Below are positions 1-13,505 of a stretch of 64,000 nucleotides of DNA, piece by piece. The stretch is from Anthonomus grandis grandis. Lineage: Eukaryota; Arthropoda; Insecta; Coleoptera; Curculionidae. The notes beneath the pieces were generated by a model, which made no database searches, was not told where the DNA came from, and worked only from the letters and a program-made list of their open reading frames with translations. The translations under genes and the position numbers were made by a program. Within the stretch, counting starts at the first letter, position 1; each line of letters begins with the position of its first letter. The DNA lies in contig NC_065556.1 of NCBI RefSeq assembly GCF_022605725.1, forward strand, positions 7,316,001-7,380,000. The letters run 5' to 3'.

Positions 1-3000
1 AAATGGGCATCAAAAATGCCATATCTCGGCTATCGTAAGAGCTACGACCTTGCGGATGGTCTTGTTGGATTCAGAACGACGAAACTAAGACAAAACCGTT
101 AGAATTTTTCCGATAGCTTCCATAGAAGCTGAGATATCGACCTTCGAAATGTGGGTTTTTTCATTTCCCCCGTATCGAATTTTTTCACCAAAAATTGATT
201 TTTTTCGAAATATAACTAAGTATACCAGCGTCTTATTTGGGTCACCTAGATTACGAAAACACCGGGTTATAACAGGATCCGAGCAAAACTAAGGGAATGA
301 GAGCACTTTCAAAATCCTGAAAAAGTCGTTTTCGACGTCCGTTTTTGAGGCCAAAAATGGGCATCAAAAATGCCATATCTCGGCTATCGTAAGAGCTATG
401 ACCTTGCGGATGGTCTTGTTGGATTCAGAACGACGAAACTAAGACAAAACCGTTAGAATTTTCCCGATAGTTCCGATAGAAGCCGAGATATCGACCTTCA
501 AAATTTTAAACTTTTCATTTTTTGGATATACCCCCGCCTATCGAATTTTTTCACCAAAAATTAATTTTTTTCGAAATCAAACTAAGTATACCAGCGTCTT
601 ATTTGGGTCACCTAGATTACGAAAACACCGGGTTATAACAGGATCCGAGCAAAACTAAGGGAATGAGAGCACTTTCAAAATCCTGAAAAAGTCGTTTTCG
701 ACGTCCGTTTTTGAGGCCAAAAATGGGCATCAAAAATGCCATATCTCGGCTATCGTAAGAGCTACGACCTTGCGGATGGTCTCGTTGGATTCAGCACGAC
801 GAAACTAAGACAAAGCCGTTAGAATTTTCCCGATAGTTCCGATAGAAGCCGAGATATCGACCTTCAAAATTTTAAACTTTTCATTTTTTGGATATACCCC
901 CGCCTATCGAATTTTTTCACCAAAAATTGATTTTTTTCGAAATCAAACTAAGTATACCAGCGTCTTATTTGGGTCACCTAGATTACGAAAACACCAGGTT
1001 ATAACAGGATCCGAGCAGAACTTAGGGAATGAGAGCACTTTGAAAATTCAGAAAAAGTCGTTTTCGACGTCCGTTTTTGAGGCCAAAAATGGGCATCAAA
1101 AATGCCATATCTCGGCTATCGTAAGAGCTACGACCTTGCGGATGGTCTCGTTGGATTCAGAACGACGAAACTAAGACAAAACCGTTAGAATTTTTCCGAT
1201 AGTTTCGATAAAAGCCGAGATATCGACCTTCAACATTTTGAACTTTTCATTTTTTGGATATACCCCCGCCTATCGAATTTTTTCACCAAAATTGATTTTT
1301 TTCGAAATCAAACTAAGTATACCAGCGTCTTATTTGGGTCACCTATATTACGAAAACACCAGGTTATAACAGGATCCGAGCAGAACTTAGGGAATAAGAG
1401 CACTTTGAAAATTCAGAAAAAGTCGTTTTCGACGTCCGTTTTTGAGGCCAAAAATGGGCATCAAAAATGCCATATCTCGGCTATCGTAAGAGCTACGACC
1501 TTGCGGATGGTCTCGTTGGATTCAGAACGACGAAACTAAGATAAAGCCGTTAGAATTTTCCCGATAGTTCCGATAGAAGCCGAGATATCGACCTTCAAAA
1601 TTTGGAATTTTTCATTTTTTGGGTATACCCCCGCCTATCGAATTTTTTCACCAAAAATTGATTTTTTTCGAAATCAAACTAAGTATACCAGCGTCTTATT
1701 TGGGTCACCTAGATTACGAAAACACCGGGTTATAACAGGATCCGAGCAGAACTAAGGGAATGAGAGCACTTTGAAAATCCTGAAAAAGTCGTTTTCGACG
1801 TCCGTTTTTGAGGTCAAAAATGGGCATCAAAAATGCCATATCTCGGCTATCGTAAGAGCTACGACCTTGCGGATGGTCTCGTTGTTTTCAGAATGACAAA
1901 ACTGAGACAAAACCGTCGAAATTTTTCCGATAGCTTCCATAGAAGCCGAGATATCGACCTTCAAAATTTGGAATTTTTCATTTTTTGGGTATACCCCCCC
2001 GTATCGAATTTTTTCACCAAAAATTGATTTTTTTCGAAATCAAACTAAGTATACCAGCGTCTTATTTGGGTCACCTAGATTACGAAAACACCATGTTATA
2101 ACAGGATCCGAGCAGAACTTAGGGAACGAGAGCACTTTGAAAATCCTGAAAAAGTCGTTTTCGACGTCTGTTTTTGAGGCCAAAAATGGGCATCAAAAAT
2201 GCCATATCTCGGCTATCGTAAGAGCTACGACCTTGCGGATGGTCTTGTTGGATTCAGAACGACGAAACTAAGACAAAACCGTTAGAATTTTCCCGATAGT
2301 TCCGACAGAAGCCGAGATATCAACCTTCAAAATTTGGAATTTTCATTTTTTGGGTATACCCCCGCCTATCGAATTTTTTCACCAAAAATTGATTTTTTTC
2401 GAAATCAAACTAAGTATACCAGCGTCTTATTTGGGTCACCTAGATTACGAAAACACCGGGTTATAACAGGATCCGAGCAAAACTAAGGGAATGAGAGCAC
2501 TTTCAAAATCCTGAAAAAGTCGTTTTCGACGTCCGTTTTTGAGGCCAAAAATGGGCATCAAAAATGCCATATCTCGGCTATCGTAAGAGCTACGACCTTG
2601 CGGATGGTCTTGTTGGATTCAGAACGACGAAACTAAGACAAAACCGTTAGAATTTTTCCGATAGCTTCAATAGAAGCTGAGATATCGACCTTCGAAATGT
2701 GGGTTTTTTCATTTCCCCCGTATCGAATTTTTTCACCAAAAATTGTTTTTTTTCGAAATATAACTAAGTATACCAGCGTCTTATTTGGGTCACCTAGATT
2801 ACGAAAACACCGGGTTATAACAGGATCCGAGCAAAACTAAGGGAATGAGAGCACTTTCAAAATCCTAAAAAAGTCGTTTTCGACGTCCGTTTTTGAGGCC
2901 AAAAATGGGCATCAAAAATGCCATATCTCGGCTATCGTAAGAGCTATGACCTTGCGGATGGTCTCGTTGGATTCAGAACGACGAAACTAAGACAAAACCG

Positions 3001-6000
3001 TTAGAATTTTCCCGATAGTTCCGATAGAAGCCGAGATATCGACCTTCAAAATTTTAAACTTTTCATTTTTTGGATATACCCCCGCCTATCGAATTTTTTC
3101 ACCAAAAATTGATTTTTTTCGAAATCAAACTAAGTATACCAGCGTCTTATTTGGGTCACCTATATTACGAAAACACCAGGTTATAACAGGATCCGAGCAG
3201 AACTTAGGGAATGAGAGCACTTTGAAAATTCAGAAAAAGTCGTTTTCGACGTCCGTTTTTGAGGCCAAAAATGGGCATCAAAAATGCCATATCTCGGCTA
3301 TCGTAAGAGCTACGACCTTGCGGATGGTCTCGTTGGATTCAGAACGACGAAACTAAGACAAAGCCGTTAGAATTTTCCCGATAGTTCCGATAGAAGCCGA
3401 GATATTGACCTTCAAAATGTGGGTTTTTTCATTTCCCCCGTATCGAATTTTTTCACCAAAAATTGATTTTTTTCGAAATCAAACTAAGTATACCAGCATC
3501 TTATTTGGATCACCTAGTTTACGAAAACACTGGGTTATAACAGGATCCGAGCAGAACTAAGGGAATGAGAGCACTTTGAAAATCCTGAAAAAGTCGTTTT
3601 CGACGTCCGTTTTTAAGGTCAAAAATGGGCATCAAAAATGCCATATCTCGGCTATCGTAAGAGCTATGACCTTGCGGATGGTCTCGTTGTTTTCAGAATA
3701 ACAAAACTAAGACAAAACCGTCGGAATTTTTCCGATAGCTTCCATAGAAGCCGAGATATCGACCTTCAAAATTTGGGTTTTTTCATTTTTCGAGTATACC
3801 CCCGCCTATCGAATTTTTTCACCAAAAATTGATTTTTTTCGAAATCAAACTAAGTATACCAGCGTCTTATTTGGGTCACCTAGATTACGAAAACACCAGG
3901 TTATAACAGGATCCGAGCAGAACTTAGGGAACGAGAGCACTTTGAAAATCCTGAAAAAGTCGTTTTCGACGTCCGTTTTTGAGGCCAAAAATGGGCATCA
4001 AAAATGCCATATGTCGGCTATCGTAAGAGCCACGACCTTGCGGATGGTCTCGTTGGATTCAGAACGACGAAACTAAGACAAAACCGTCGGAATTTTCCCG
4101 ATAGCTCCCATAGAAGCCGAGATATCGACCTTCAAAGTTTGGGTTTTTTCATTTTTCGGGTATACCCCCCCGTATCGAATTTTTTCAGCAAAAATTGATT
4201 TTTTCCGAAATCAAACTAAGTATACCAGCGTCTTATTCTTATCATCTAGATAACGAAAACACTGGGTTATAACAGAATCCGAGCAGAACTAAGGGAATGG
4301 GAGCACTTTGAAAATCCTGAAAAAGTCGTTTTCGACGTCCGTTTTTGAGGCAAAAATGGGCAGCAAAAATGCCATATCTCGGCTATCGTAAAAGCTATGA
4401 TTTTGCGGTAAGTCTCGTTGGTTTCAGAACGACAAAACTAAGTAAAAAACCGTTAGAATTTTCCCGATAGCTCCCATAGAAGCCGAGATATCGACCTTCA
4501 AAGTTTGAAATTTTTCATTTTTCGGGTATACCCCCCCGTATCGAATTTTTTCACCAAAAATTGATTTTTTTCGAAATCAAACTAAGTATACCAGCGTCTT
4601 ATTTGAGTCACCTAGATTACGAAAACACCGGGTTATAACAGGATCCGAGCAGAACTAAGGGAATGAGAGCACTTTGAAAATCCTGAAAAAGTCGTTTTCG
4701 ACGTCCGTTTTTGAGGCCAAAAATGAGCATCAAAAATGCCATATCTCGGCTATCGTAAGAGCTACGACCTTGCGGATGGTCTCGTTGGATTTAGAACGAC
4801 GAAACTAAGACAAAACCGTCGGAATTTTCCCGATAGCTCCCATAGAAGCCGAGATATCGACCTTCAAAATTTGGGTTTTTTCATTTTTCGGGTATACCCC
4901 CCCGTATCGAATTTTTTCAGCAAAAATTGATTTTTTCCGAAATCAAACTAAGTATACCAGCGTCTTATTTGGGTCACCTAGATTACGAAAACACCGGGTT
5001 ATTACAGGATTTGAGCAGAACTAAGGGAATGAGAGCACTTTAAAAATCCTGAAAAAGTCGTTTTCGACGTCCGTTTTTGAGGCCAAAAATGGGCATCAAA
5101 AATGCCATATCTCGGCTATCGTAAGAGTTATGATTTTGCGGTAAGTCTCGTTGGTTTCAGAACGACAAAACTAAGTAAAAAACCGTTAGAATTTTCCCGA
5201 TAGCTCCCATAGAAGCCGAGATATCGACCTTCAAAGTTTGAAATTTTTCATTTTTCGGGTATACCCCCCCGTATCGAATTTTTTCACCAAAAATTGATTT
5301 TTTTCGAAATCAAACTAAGTATACCAGCGTCTTATTTGAGTCACCTAGATTACGAAAACACCGGGTTATAACAGGATCCGAGCAGAACTAAGGGAATGAG
5401 AGCACTTTGAAAATCCTGAAAAAGTCGTTTTCGACGTCCGTTTTTGAGGCCAAAAATGGGCATCAAAAATGCTATATCTCGGCTGTCGTAAGAGCTACGA
5501 CCTTGCGGATGGTCTTGTTGTCTTCAGAATGACAAAACTAAGACAAAACCGTCGGAATTTTTTCGATAGCTTCCATAGAAGCCGAGATATCGACCTTCAA
5601 AATTTGGAATTTTTCATTTTTTGGGTATACCCCCCCGTATCGAATTTTTTCACCAAAAATTGATTTTTTTCGAAATCAAACTAAGTATACCAGCGTCTTA
5701 TTTGGGTCACCTAGATAACGAAAACACCAGGTTATAACAGAATCCGAGCAGAACTTAGGGAATGAGAGCACTTTGAAAATCCTGAAAAAGTCGTTTTCGA
5801 CGTCCGTTTTTGAGGCCAAAAATGGGCATCAAAAATGCCATATCTCGGCGATCGTAAGAGCTACGACCTTGCGGATGGTCTCGTTGGATTCAGAACGACG
5901 AAACTAAGACAAAACCGTTAGAATTTTCCCGATAGTTCCGATAGAAGCCAAGACATCGACCTTCAAAATTTGGAATTTTTCATTTTTTGGGTATACCCCC

Positions 6001-7991
6001 GCCTATCGAATTTTTTCACCAAAAATTGATTTTTTTCGAAATCAAACTAAGAATACCAGCGTCTTATTTGGGTCACCTAGATTACGAAAACACCAGGTTA
6101 TAACAGGATCCGAGCAGAACTTAGGGAACGAGAGCACTTTGAAAATCCTGAAAAAGTCGTTTTCGACGTCCGTTTTTGAGGCCAAAAATGGGCATCTAAA
6201 ATGCCATATCTCGGCTATCGTAAGAGCTACGACCTTGCGGATGGTCTTGTTGGATTCAGAACGACGAAACTAAGACAAAACCGTTAGAATTTTTCCGATA
6301 GCTTCCATAGAAGCCGAGATATCGACCTTCGAAATGTGGGTTTTTTCATTTCCCCCGTATCGAATTTTTTCACCAAAAATTGATTTTTTTTCGAAATATA
6401 ACTAAGTATACCAGCGTCTTATTTGGGTCACCTAGATTACGAAAACACCGGGTTATAACAGGATCCGAGCAGAACTAAGGAAATGAGAGCACTTTGAAAA
6501 TCCTGAAAAAGTCGTTTTCGACGTCCGTTTTTGGGGTCAAAAATGGGCATCAAAAATGCCATATCTCGGCTATCGTCGGAGCTACGACCTTGCGGATGGT
6601 CTCGTTGTTTTCAGAATGACAAAACTAAGACAAAACCGTCGGAATTTTTCCGATAGCTTCCATAGAAGCCGAGATATCGACCTTCAAAATTTGGGTTTTT
6701 TCATTTTTCGGGTATACCCCCCCGTATCGAATTTTTTCACCAAAAATTGATTTTTTTCGAAATCATACTAAGTATACCAGCGTCTTATTTGGGTTACCTA
6801 GATTACGAAAACACCGGGTTATAACAGGATCCGAGCAGAACTAAGGGAATGAGAGCACTTTGAAAATCCTGAAAAAGTCGTTTTCGACGTCCGTTTTTGA
6901 GGCCAAAAATGGGCATCAAAAATGCCATATCTCGGCTATCGTAAGAGCTACGACCTTGCGGATGGTCTTGTTGGATTCAGAACGACGAAACTAAGACAAA
7001 ACCGTTAGAATTTTCCCGATAGTTCCGATAGAAGCCAAGACATCGACCTTCAAAATTTGGAATTTTTCATTTTTTGGGTATACCCCCGCCTATCGAATTT
7101 TTTCACCAAAAATTGATTTTTTTCGAAATCAAACTAAGTATACCAGCGTCTTATTTGGGTCACCTAGATTATGAAAACACCAGGTTATAACAGGATCCGA
7201 GCAGAACTTAGGGAACGAGAGCACTTTGAAAATCCTGAAAAAGTCGTTTTCGACGTCCGTTTTTAAGGCAAAAAATGGGCATCAAAAATGCCATATCTCG
7301 GCTATCGTAAGAGCTATGACCTTGCGGATGGTCTCGTTGGATTCAGAACGACGAAACTAAGACAAAGCCGTTAGAATTTTCCCGATAGTTCCGATAGAAG
7401 CCGAGATATCGACCTTCAAAATGTGGGTTTTTTCATTTCCCCCGTATCGAATTTTTTCACCAAAAATTGATTTTTTTCGAAATCAAACTAAGTATACCAG
7501 CATCTTATTTGGATCACCTAGTTTACAAAAACACCGGGTTATAACAGGATCCGAGCAGACCAAGGGAATGAGAGCACTTTGAAAATCCTGAAAAAGTCGT
7601 TTTCGACGTCCGTTTTTGAGGTCAAAAATGGGCATCAAAAATGCCATATCTCGGCTATCGTAAGAGCTACGACCTTGCGGATGGTCTCGTTGGATTCAGA
7701 ACGACGAAACTAAGACAAAACCGTTAGAATTTTCCCGATAGTTCCGATAGAAGCCGAGATATCAACCTTCAAAATTTGGAATTTTTCATTTTTTGGGTAT
7801 ACCCCCGCCTATCGAATTTTTTCACCAAAAATTGATTTTTTTCGAAATCAAACTAAGTATACCAGCGTCTTATTTGGGTCACCTAGATTACGAAAACACC
7901 AGGTTATAACAGGATCCAAGCAGAACTTAGGGAATGAGAGCACTTTAAAAATTCTGAAAAAGTCGTTTTCGACGTCCGTTTTTGAGGTCAA
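1..7991 (+). repeat. 22-monomer higher-order repeat unit, copy 1
   Basis: Landmarks at 18 and 8009 are 7,991 bp apart with 22 monomers between them. Private variants of individual monomers recur at exactly this distance: the one-base-short CCAAAATTGA at about 1288 and 9279, GGGAATAAGAG at about 1390 and 9381, CACCATGTTATAAC at about 2089 and 10080, and TTGTTTTTTTTCG at about 2742 and 10734. This is the signature of a higher-order repeat amplified as one block, not of independent monomer homogenisation. Confidence 0.93.
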
Positions 7992-10900
7992 AAATGGGCA
8001 TCAAAAATGCCATATCTCGGCTATCGTAAGAGCTACGACCTTGCGGATGGTCTTGTTGGATTCAGAACGACGAAACTAAGACAAAACCGTTAGAATTTTT
8101 CCGATAGCTTCCATAGAAGCTGAGATATCGACCTTCGAAATGTGGGTTTTTTCATTTCCCCCGTATCGAATTTTTTCACCAAAAATTGATTTTTTTCGAA
8201 ATATAACTAAGTATACCAGCGTCTTATTTGGGTCACCTAGATTACGAAAACACCGGGTTATAACAGGATCCGAGCAAAACTAAGGGAATGAGAGCACTTT
8301 CAAAATCCTGAAAAAGTCGTTTTCGACGTCCGTTTTTGAGGCCAAAAATGGGCATCAAAAATGCCATATCTCGGCTATCGTAAGAGCTATGACCTTGCGG
8401 ATGGTCTTGTTGGATTCAGAACGACGAAACTAAGACAAAACCGTTAGAATTTTCCCGATAGTTCCGATAGAAGCCGAGATATCGACCTTCAAAATTTTAA
8501 ACTTTTCATTTTTTGGATATACCCCCGCCTATCGAATTTTTTCACCAAAAATTAATTTTTTTCGAAATCAAACTAAGTATACCAGCGTCTTATTTGGGTC
8601 ACCTAGATTACGAAAACACCGGGTTATAACAGGATCCGAGCAAAACTAAGGGAATGAGAGCACTTTCAAAATCCTGAAAAAGTCGTTTTCGACGTCCGTT
8701 TTTGAGGCCAAAAATGGGCATCAAAAATGCCATATCTCGGCTATCGTAAGAGCTACGACCTTGCGGATGGTCTCGTTGGATTCAGCACGACGAAACTAAG
8801 ACAAAGCCGTTAGAATTTTCCCGATAGTTCCGATAGAAGCCGAGATATCGACCTTCAAAATTTTAAACTTTTCATTTTTTGGATATACCCCCGCCTATCG
8901 AATTTTTTCACCAAAAATTGATTTTTTTCGAAATCAAACTAAGTATACCAGCGTCTTATTTGGGTCACCTAGATTACGAAAACACCAGGTTATAACAGGA
9001 TCCGAGCAGAACTTAGGGAATGAGAGCACTTTGAAAATTCAGAAAAAGTCGTTTTCGACGTCCGTTTTTGAGGCCAAAAATGGGCATCAAAAATGCCATA
9101 TCTCGGCTATCGTAAGAGCTACGACCTTGCGGATGGTCTCGTTGGATTCAGAACGACGAAACTAAGACAAAACCGTTAGAATTTTTCCGATAGTTTCGAT
9201 AAAAGCCGAGATATCGACCTTCAACATTTTGAACTTTTCATTTTTTGGATATACCCCCGCCTATCGAATTTTTTCACCAAAATTGATTTTTTTCGAAATC
9301 AAACTAAGTATACCAGCGTCTTATTTGGGTCACCTATATTACGAAAACACCAGGTTATAACAGGATCCGAGCAGAACTTAGGGAATAAGAGCACTTTGAA
9401 AATTCAGAAAAAGTCGTTTTCGACGTCCGTTTTTGAGGCCAAAAATGGGCATCAAAAATGCCATATCTCGGCTATCGTAAGAGCTACGACCTTGCGGATG
9501 GTCTCGTTGGATTCAGAACGACGAAACTAAGATAAAGCCGTTAGAATTTTCCCGATAGTTCCGATAGAAGCCGAGATATCGACCTTCAAAATTTGGAATT
9601 TTTCATTTTTTGGGTATACCCCCGCCTATCGAATTTTTTCACCAAAAATTGATTTTTTTCGAAATCAAACTAAGTATACCAGCGTCTTATTTGGGTCACC
9701 TAGATTACGAAAACACCGGGTTATAACAGGATCCGAGCAGAACTAAGGGAATGAGAGCACTTTGAAAATCCTGAAAAAGTCGTTTTCGACGTCCGTTTTT
9801 GAGGTCAAAAATGGGCATCAAAAATGCCATATCTCGGCTATCGTAAGAGCTACGACCTTGCGGATGGTCTCGTTGTTTTCAGAATGACAAAACTGAGACA
9901 AAACCGTCGAAATTTTTCCGATAGCTTCCATAGAAGCCGAGATATCGACCTTCAAAATTTGGAATTTTTCATTTTTTGGGTATACCCCCCCGTATCGAAT
10001 TTTTTCACCAAAAATTGATTTTTTTCGAAATCAAACTAAGTATACCAGCGTCTTATTTGGGTCACCTAGATTACGAAAACACCATGTTATAACAGGATCC
10101 GAGCAGAACTTAGGGAACGAGAGCACTTTGAAAATCCTGAAAAAGTCGTTTTCGACGTCTGTTTTTGAGGCCAAAAATGGGCATCAAAAATGCCATATCT
10201 CGGCTATCGTAAGAGCTACGACCTTGCGGATGGTCTTGTTGGATTCAGAACGACGAAACTAAGACAAAACCGTTAGAATTTTCCCGATAGTTCCGACAGA
10301 AGCCGAGATATCAACCTTCAAAATTTGGAATTTTCATTTTTTGGGTATACCCCCGCCTATCGAATTTTTTCACCAAAAATTGATTTTTTTCGAAATCAAA
10401 CTAAGTATACCAGCGTCTTATTTGGGTCACCTAGATTACGAAAACACCGGGTTATAACAGGATCCGAGCAAAACTAAGGGAATGAGAGCACTTTCAAAAT
10501 CCTGAAAAAGTCGTTTTCGACGTCCGTTTTTGAGGCCAAAAATGGGCATCAAAAATGCCATATCTCGGCTATCGTAAGAGCTACGACCTTGCGGATGGTC
10601 TTGTTGGATTCAGAACGACGAAACTAAGACAAAACCGTTAGAATTTTTCCGATAGCTTCAATAGAAGCTGAGATATCGACCTTCGAAATGTGGGTTTTTT
10701 CATTTCCCCCGTATCGAATTTTTTCACCAAAAATTGTTTTTTTTCGAAATATAACTAAGTATACCAGCGTCTTATTTGGGTCACCTAGATTACGAAAACA
10801 CCGGGTTATAACAGGATCCGAGCAAAACTAAGGGAATGAGAGCACTTTCAAAATCCTAAAAAAGTCGTTTTCGACGTCCGTTTTTGAGGCCAAAAATGGG

Positions 10901-13505
10901 CATCAAAAATGCCATATCTCGGCTATCGTAAGAGCTATGACCTTGCGGATGGTCTCGTTGGATTCAGAACGACGAAACTAAGACAAAACCGTTAGAATTT
11001 TCCCGATAGTTCCGATAGAAGCCGAGATATCGACCTTCAAAATTTTAAACTTTTCATTTTTTGGATATACCCCCGCCTATCGAATTTTTTCACCAAAAAT
11101 TGATTTTTTTCGAAATCAAACTAAGTATACCAGCGTCTTATTTGGGTCACCTATATTACGAAAACACCAGGTTATAACAGGATCCGAGCAGAACTTAGGG
11201 AATGAGAGCACTTTGAAAATTCAGAAAAAGTCGTTTTCGACGTCCGTTTTTGAGGCCAAAAATGGGCATCAAAAATGCCATATCTCGGCTATCGTAAGAG
11301 CTACGACCTTGCGGATGGTCTCGTTGGATTCAGAACGACGAAACTAAGACAAAGCCGTTAGAATTTTCCCGATAGTTCCGATAGAAGCCGAGATATTGAC
11401 CTTCAAAATGTGGGTTTTTTCATTTCCCCCGTATCGAATTTTTTCACCAAAAATTGATTTTTTTCGAAATCAAACTAAGTATACCAGCATCTTATTTGGA
11501 TCACCTAGTTTACGAAAACACTGGGTTATAACAGGATCCGAGCAGAACTAAGGGAATGAGAGCACTTTGAAAATCCTGAAAAAGTCGTTTTCGACGTCCG
11601 TTTTTAAGGTCAAAAATGGGCATCAAAAATGCCATATCTCGGCTATCGTAAGAGCTATGACCTTGCGGATGGTCTCGTTGTTTTCAGAATAACAAAACTA
11701 AGACAAAACCGTCGGAATTTTTCCGATAGCTTCCATAGAAGCCGAGATATCGACCTTCAAAATTTGGGTTTTTTCATTTTTCGAGTATACCCCCGCCTAT
11801 CGAATTTTTTCACCAAAAATTGATTTTTTTCGAAATCAAACTAAGTATACCAGCGTCTTATTTGGGTCACCTAGATTACGAAAACACCAGGTTATAACAG
11901 GATCCGAGCAGAACTTAGGGAACGAGAGCACTTTGAAAATCCTGAAAAAGTCGTTTTCGACGTCCGTTTTTGAGGCCAAAAATGGGCATCAAAAATGCCA
12001 TATGTCGGCTATCGTAAGAGCCACGACCTTGCGGATGGTCTCGTTGGATTCAGAACGACGAAACTAAGACAAAACCGTCGGAATTTTCCCGATAGCTCCC
12101 ATAGAAGCCGAGATATCGACCTTCAAAGTTTGGGTTTTTTCATTTTTCGGGTATACCCCCCCGTATCGAATTTTTTCAGCAAAAATTGATTTTTTCCGAA
12201 ATCAAACTAAGTATACCAGCGTCTTATTCTTATCATCTAGATAACGAAAACACTGGGTTATAACAGAATCCGAGCAGAACTAAGGGAATGGGAGCACTTT
12301 GAAAATCCTGAAAAAGTCGTTTTCGACGTCCGTTTTTGAGGCAAAAATGGGCAGCAAAAATGCCATATCTCGGCTATCGTAAAAGCTATGATTTTGCGGT
12401 AAGTCTCGTTGGTTTCAGAACGACAAAACTAAGTAAAAAACCGTTAGAATTTTCCCGATAGCTCCCATAGAAGCCGAGATATCGACCTTCAAAGTTTGAA
12501 ATTTTTCATTTTTCGGGTATACCCCCCCGTATCGAATTTTTTCACCAAAAATTGATTTTTTTCGAAATCAAACTAAGTATACCAGCGTCTTATTTGAGTC
12601 ACCTAGATTACGAAAACACCGGGTTATAACAGGATCCGAGCAGAACTAAGGGAATGAGAGCACTTTGAAAATCCTGAAAAAGTCGTTTTCGACGTCCGTT
12701 TTTGAGGCCAAAAATGAGCATCAAAAATGCCATATCTCGGCTATCGTAAGAGCTACGACCTTGCGGATGGTCTCGTTGGATTTAGAACGACGAAACTAAG
12801 ACAAAACCGTCGGAATTTTCCCGATAGCTCCCATAGAAGCCGAGATATCGACCTTCAAAATTTGGGTTTTTTCATTTTTCGGGTATACCCCCCCGTATCG
12901 AATTTTTTCAGCAAAAATTGATTTTTTCCGAAATCAAACTAAGTATACCAGCGTCTTATTTGGGTCACCTAGATTACGAAAACACCGGGTTATTACAGGA
13001 TTTGAGCAGAACTAAGGGAATGAGAGCACTTTAAAAATCCTGAAAAAGTCGTTTTCGACGTCCGTTTTTGAGGCCAAAAATGGGCATCAAAAATGCCATA
13101 TCTCGGCTATCGTAAGAGTTATGATTTTGCGGTAAGTCTCGTTGGTTTCAGAACGACAAAACTAAGTAAAAAACCGTTAGAATTTTCCCGATAGCTCCCA
13201 TAGAAGCCGAGATATCGACCTTCAAAGTTTGAAATTTTTCATTTTTCGGGTATACCCCCCCGTATCGAATTTTTTCACCAAAAATTGATTTTTTTCGAAA
13301 TCAAACTAAGTATACCAGCGTCTTATTTGAGTCACCTAGATTACGAAAACACCGGGTTATAACAGGATCCGAGCAGAACTAAGGGAATGAGAGCACTTTG
13401 AAAATCCTGAAAAAGTCGTTTTCGACGTCCGTTTTTGAGGCCAAAAATGGGCATCAAAAATGCTATATCTCGGCTGTCGTAAGAGCTACGACCTTGCGGA
13501 TGGTC
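7992..13505 (+). repeat. Higher-order repeat, partial copy 2 (16 of 22 monomers)
   Basis: This block matches 1-5514 with a constant shift of 7,991 bp and I found no difference in the lines I compared. The match stops inside the sixteenth monomer, where the first change is GGTCTTGTTG (5511-5520) against GGTCTCGTTG in this copy, followed by TTTTTTCGATAGC against TTTCCCGATAGC. Beyond that point the monomers belong to another subfamily, so this is either the boundary of the duplicated block or a conversion/crossover point. Confidence 0.9.
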
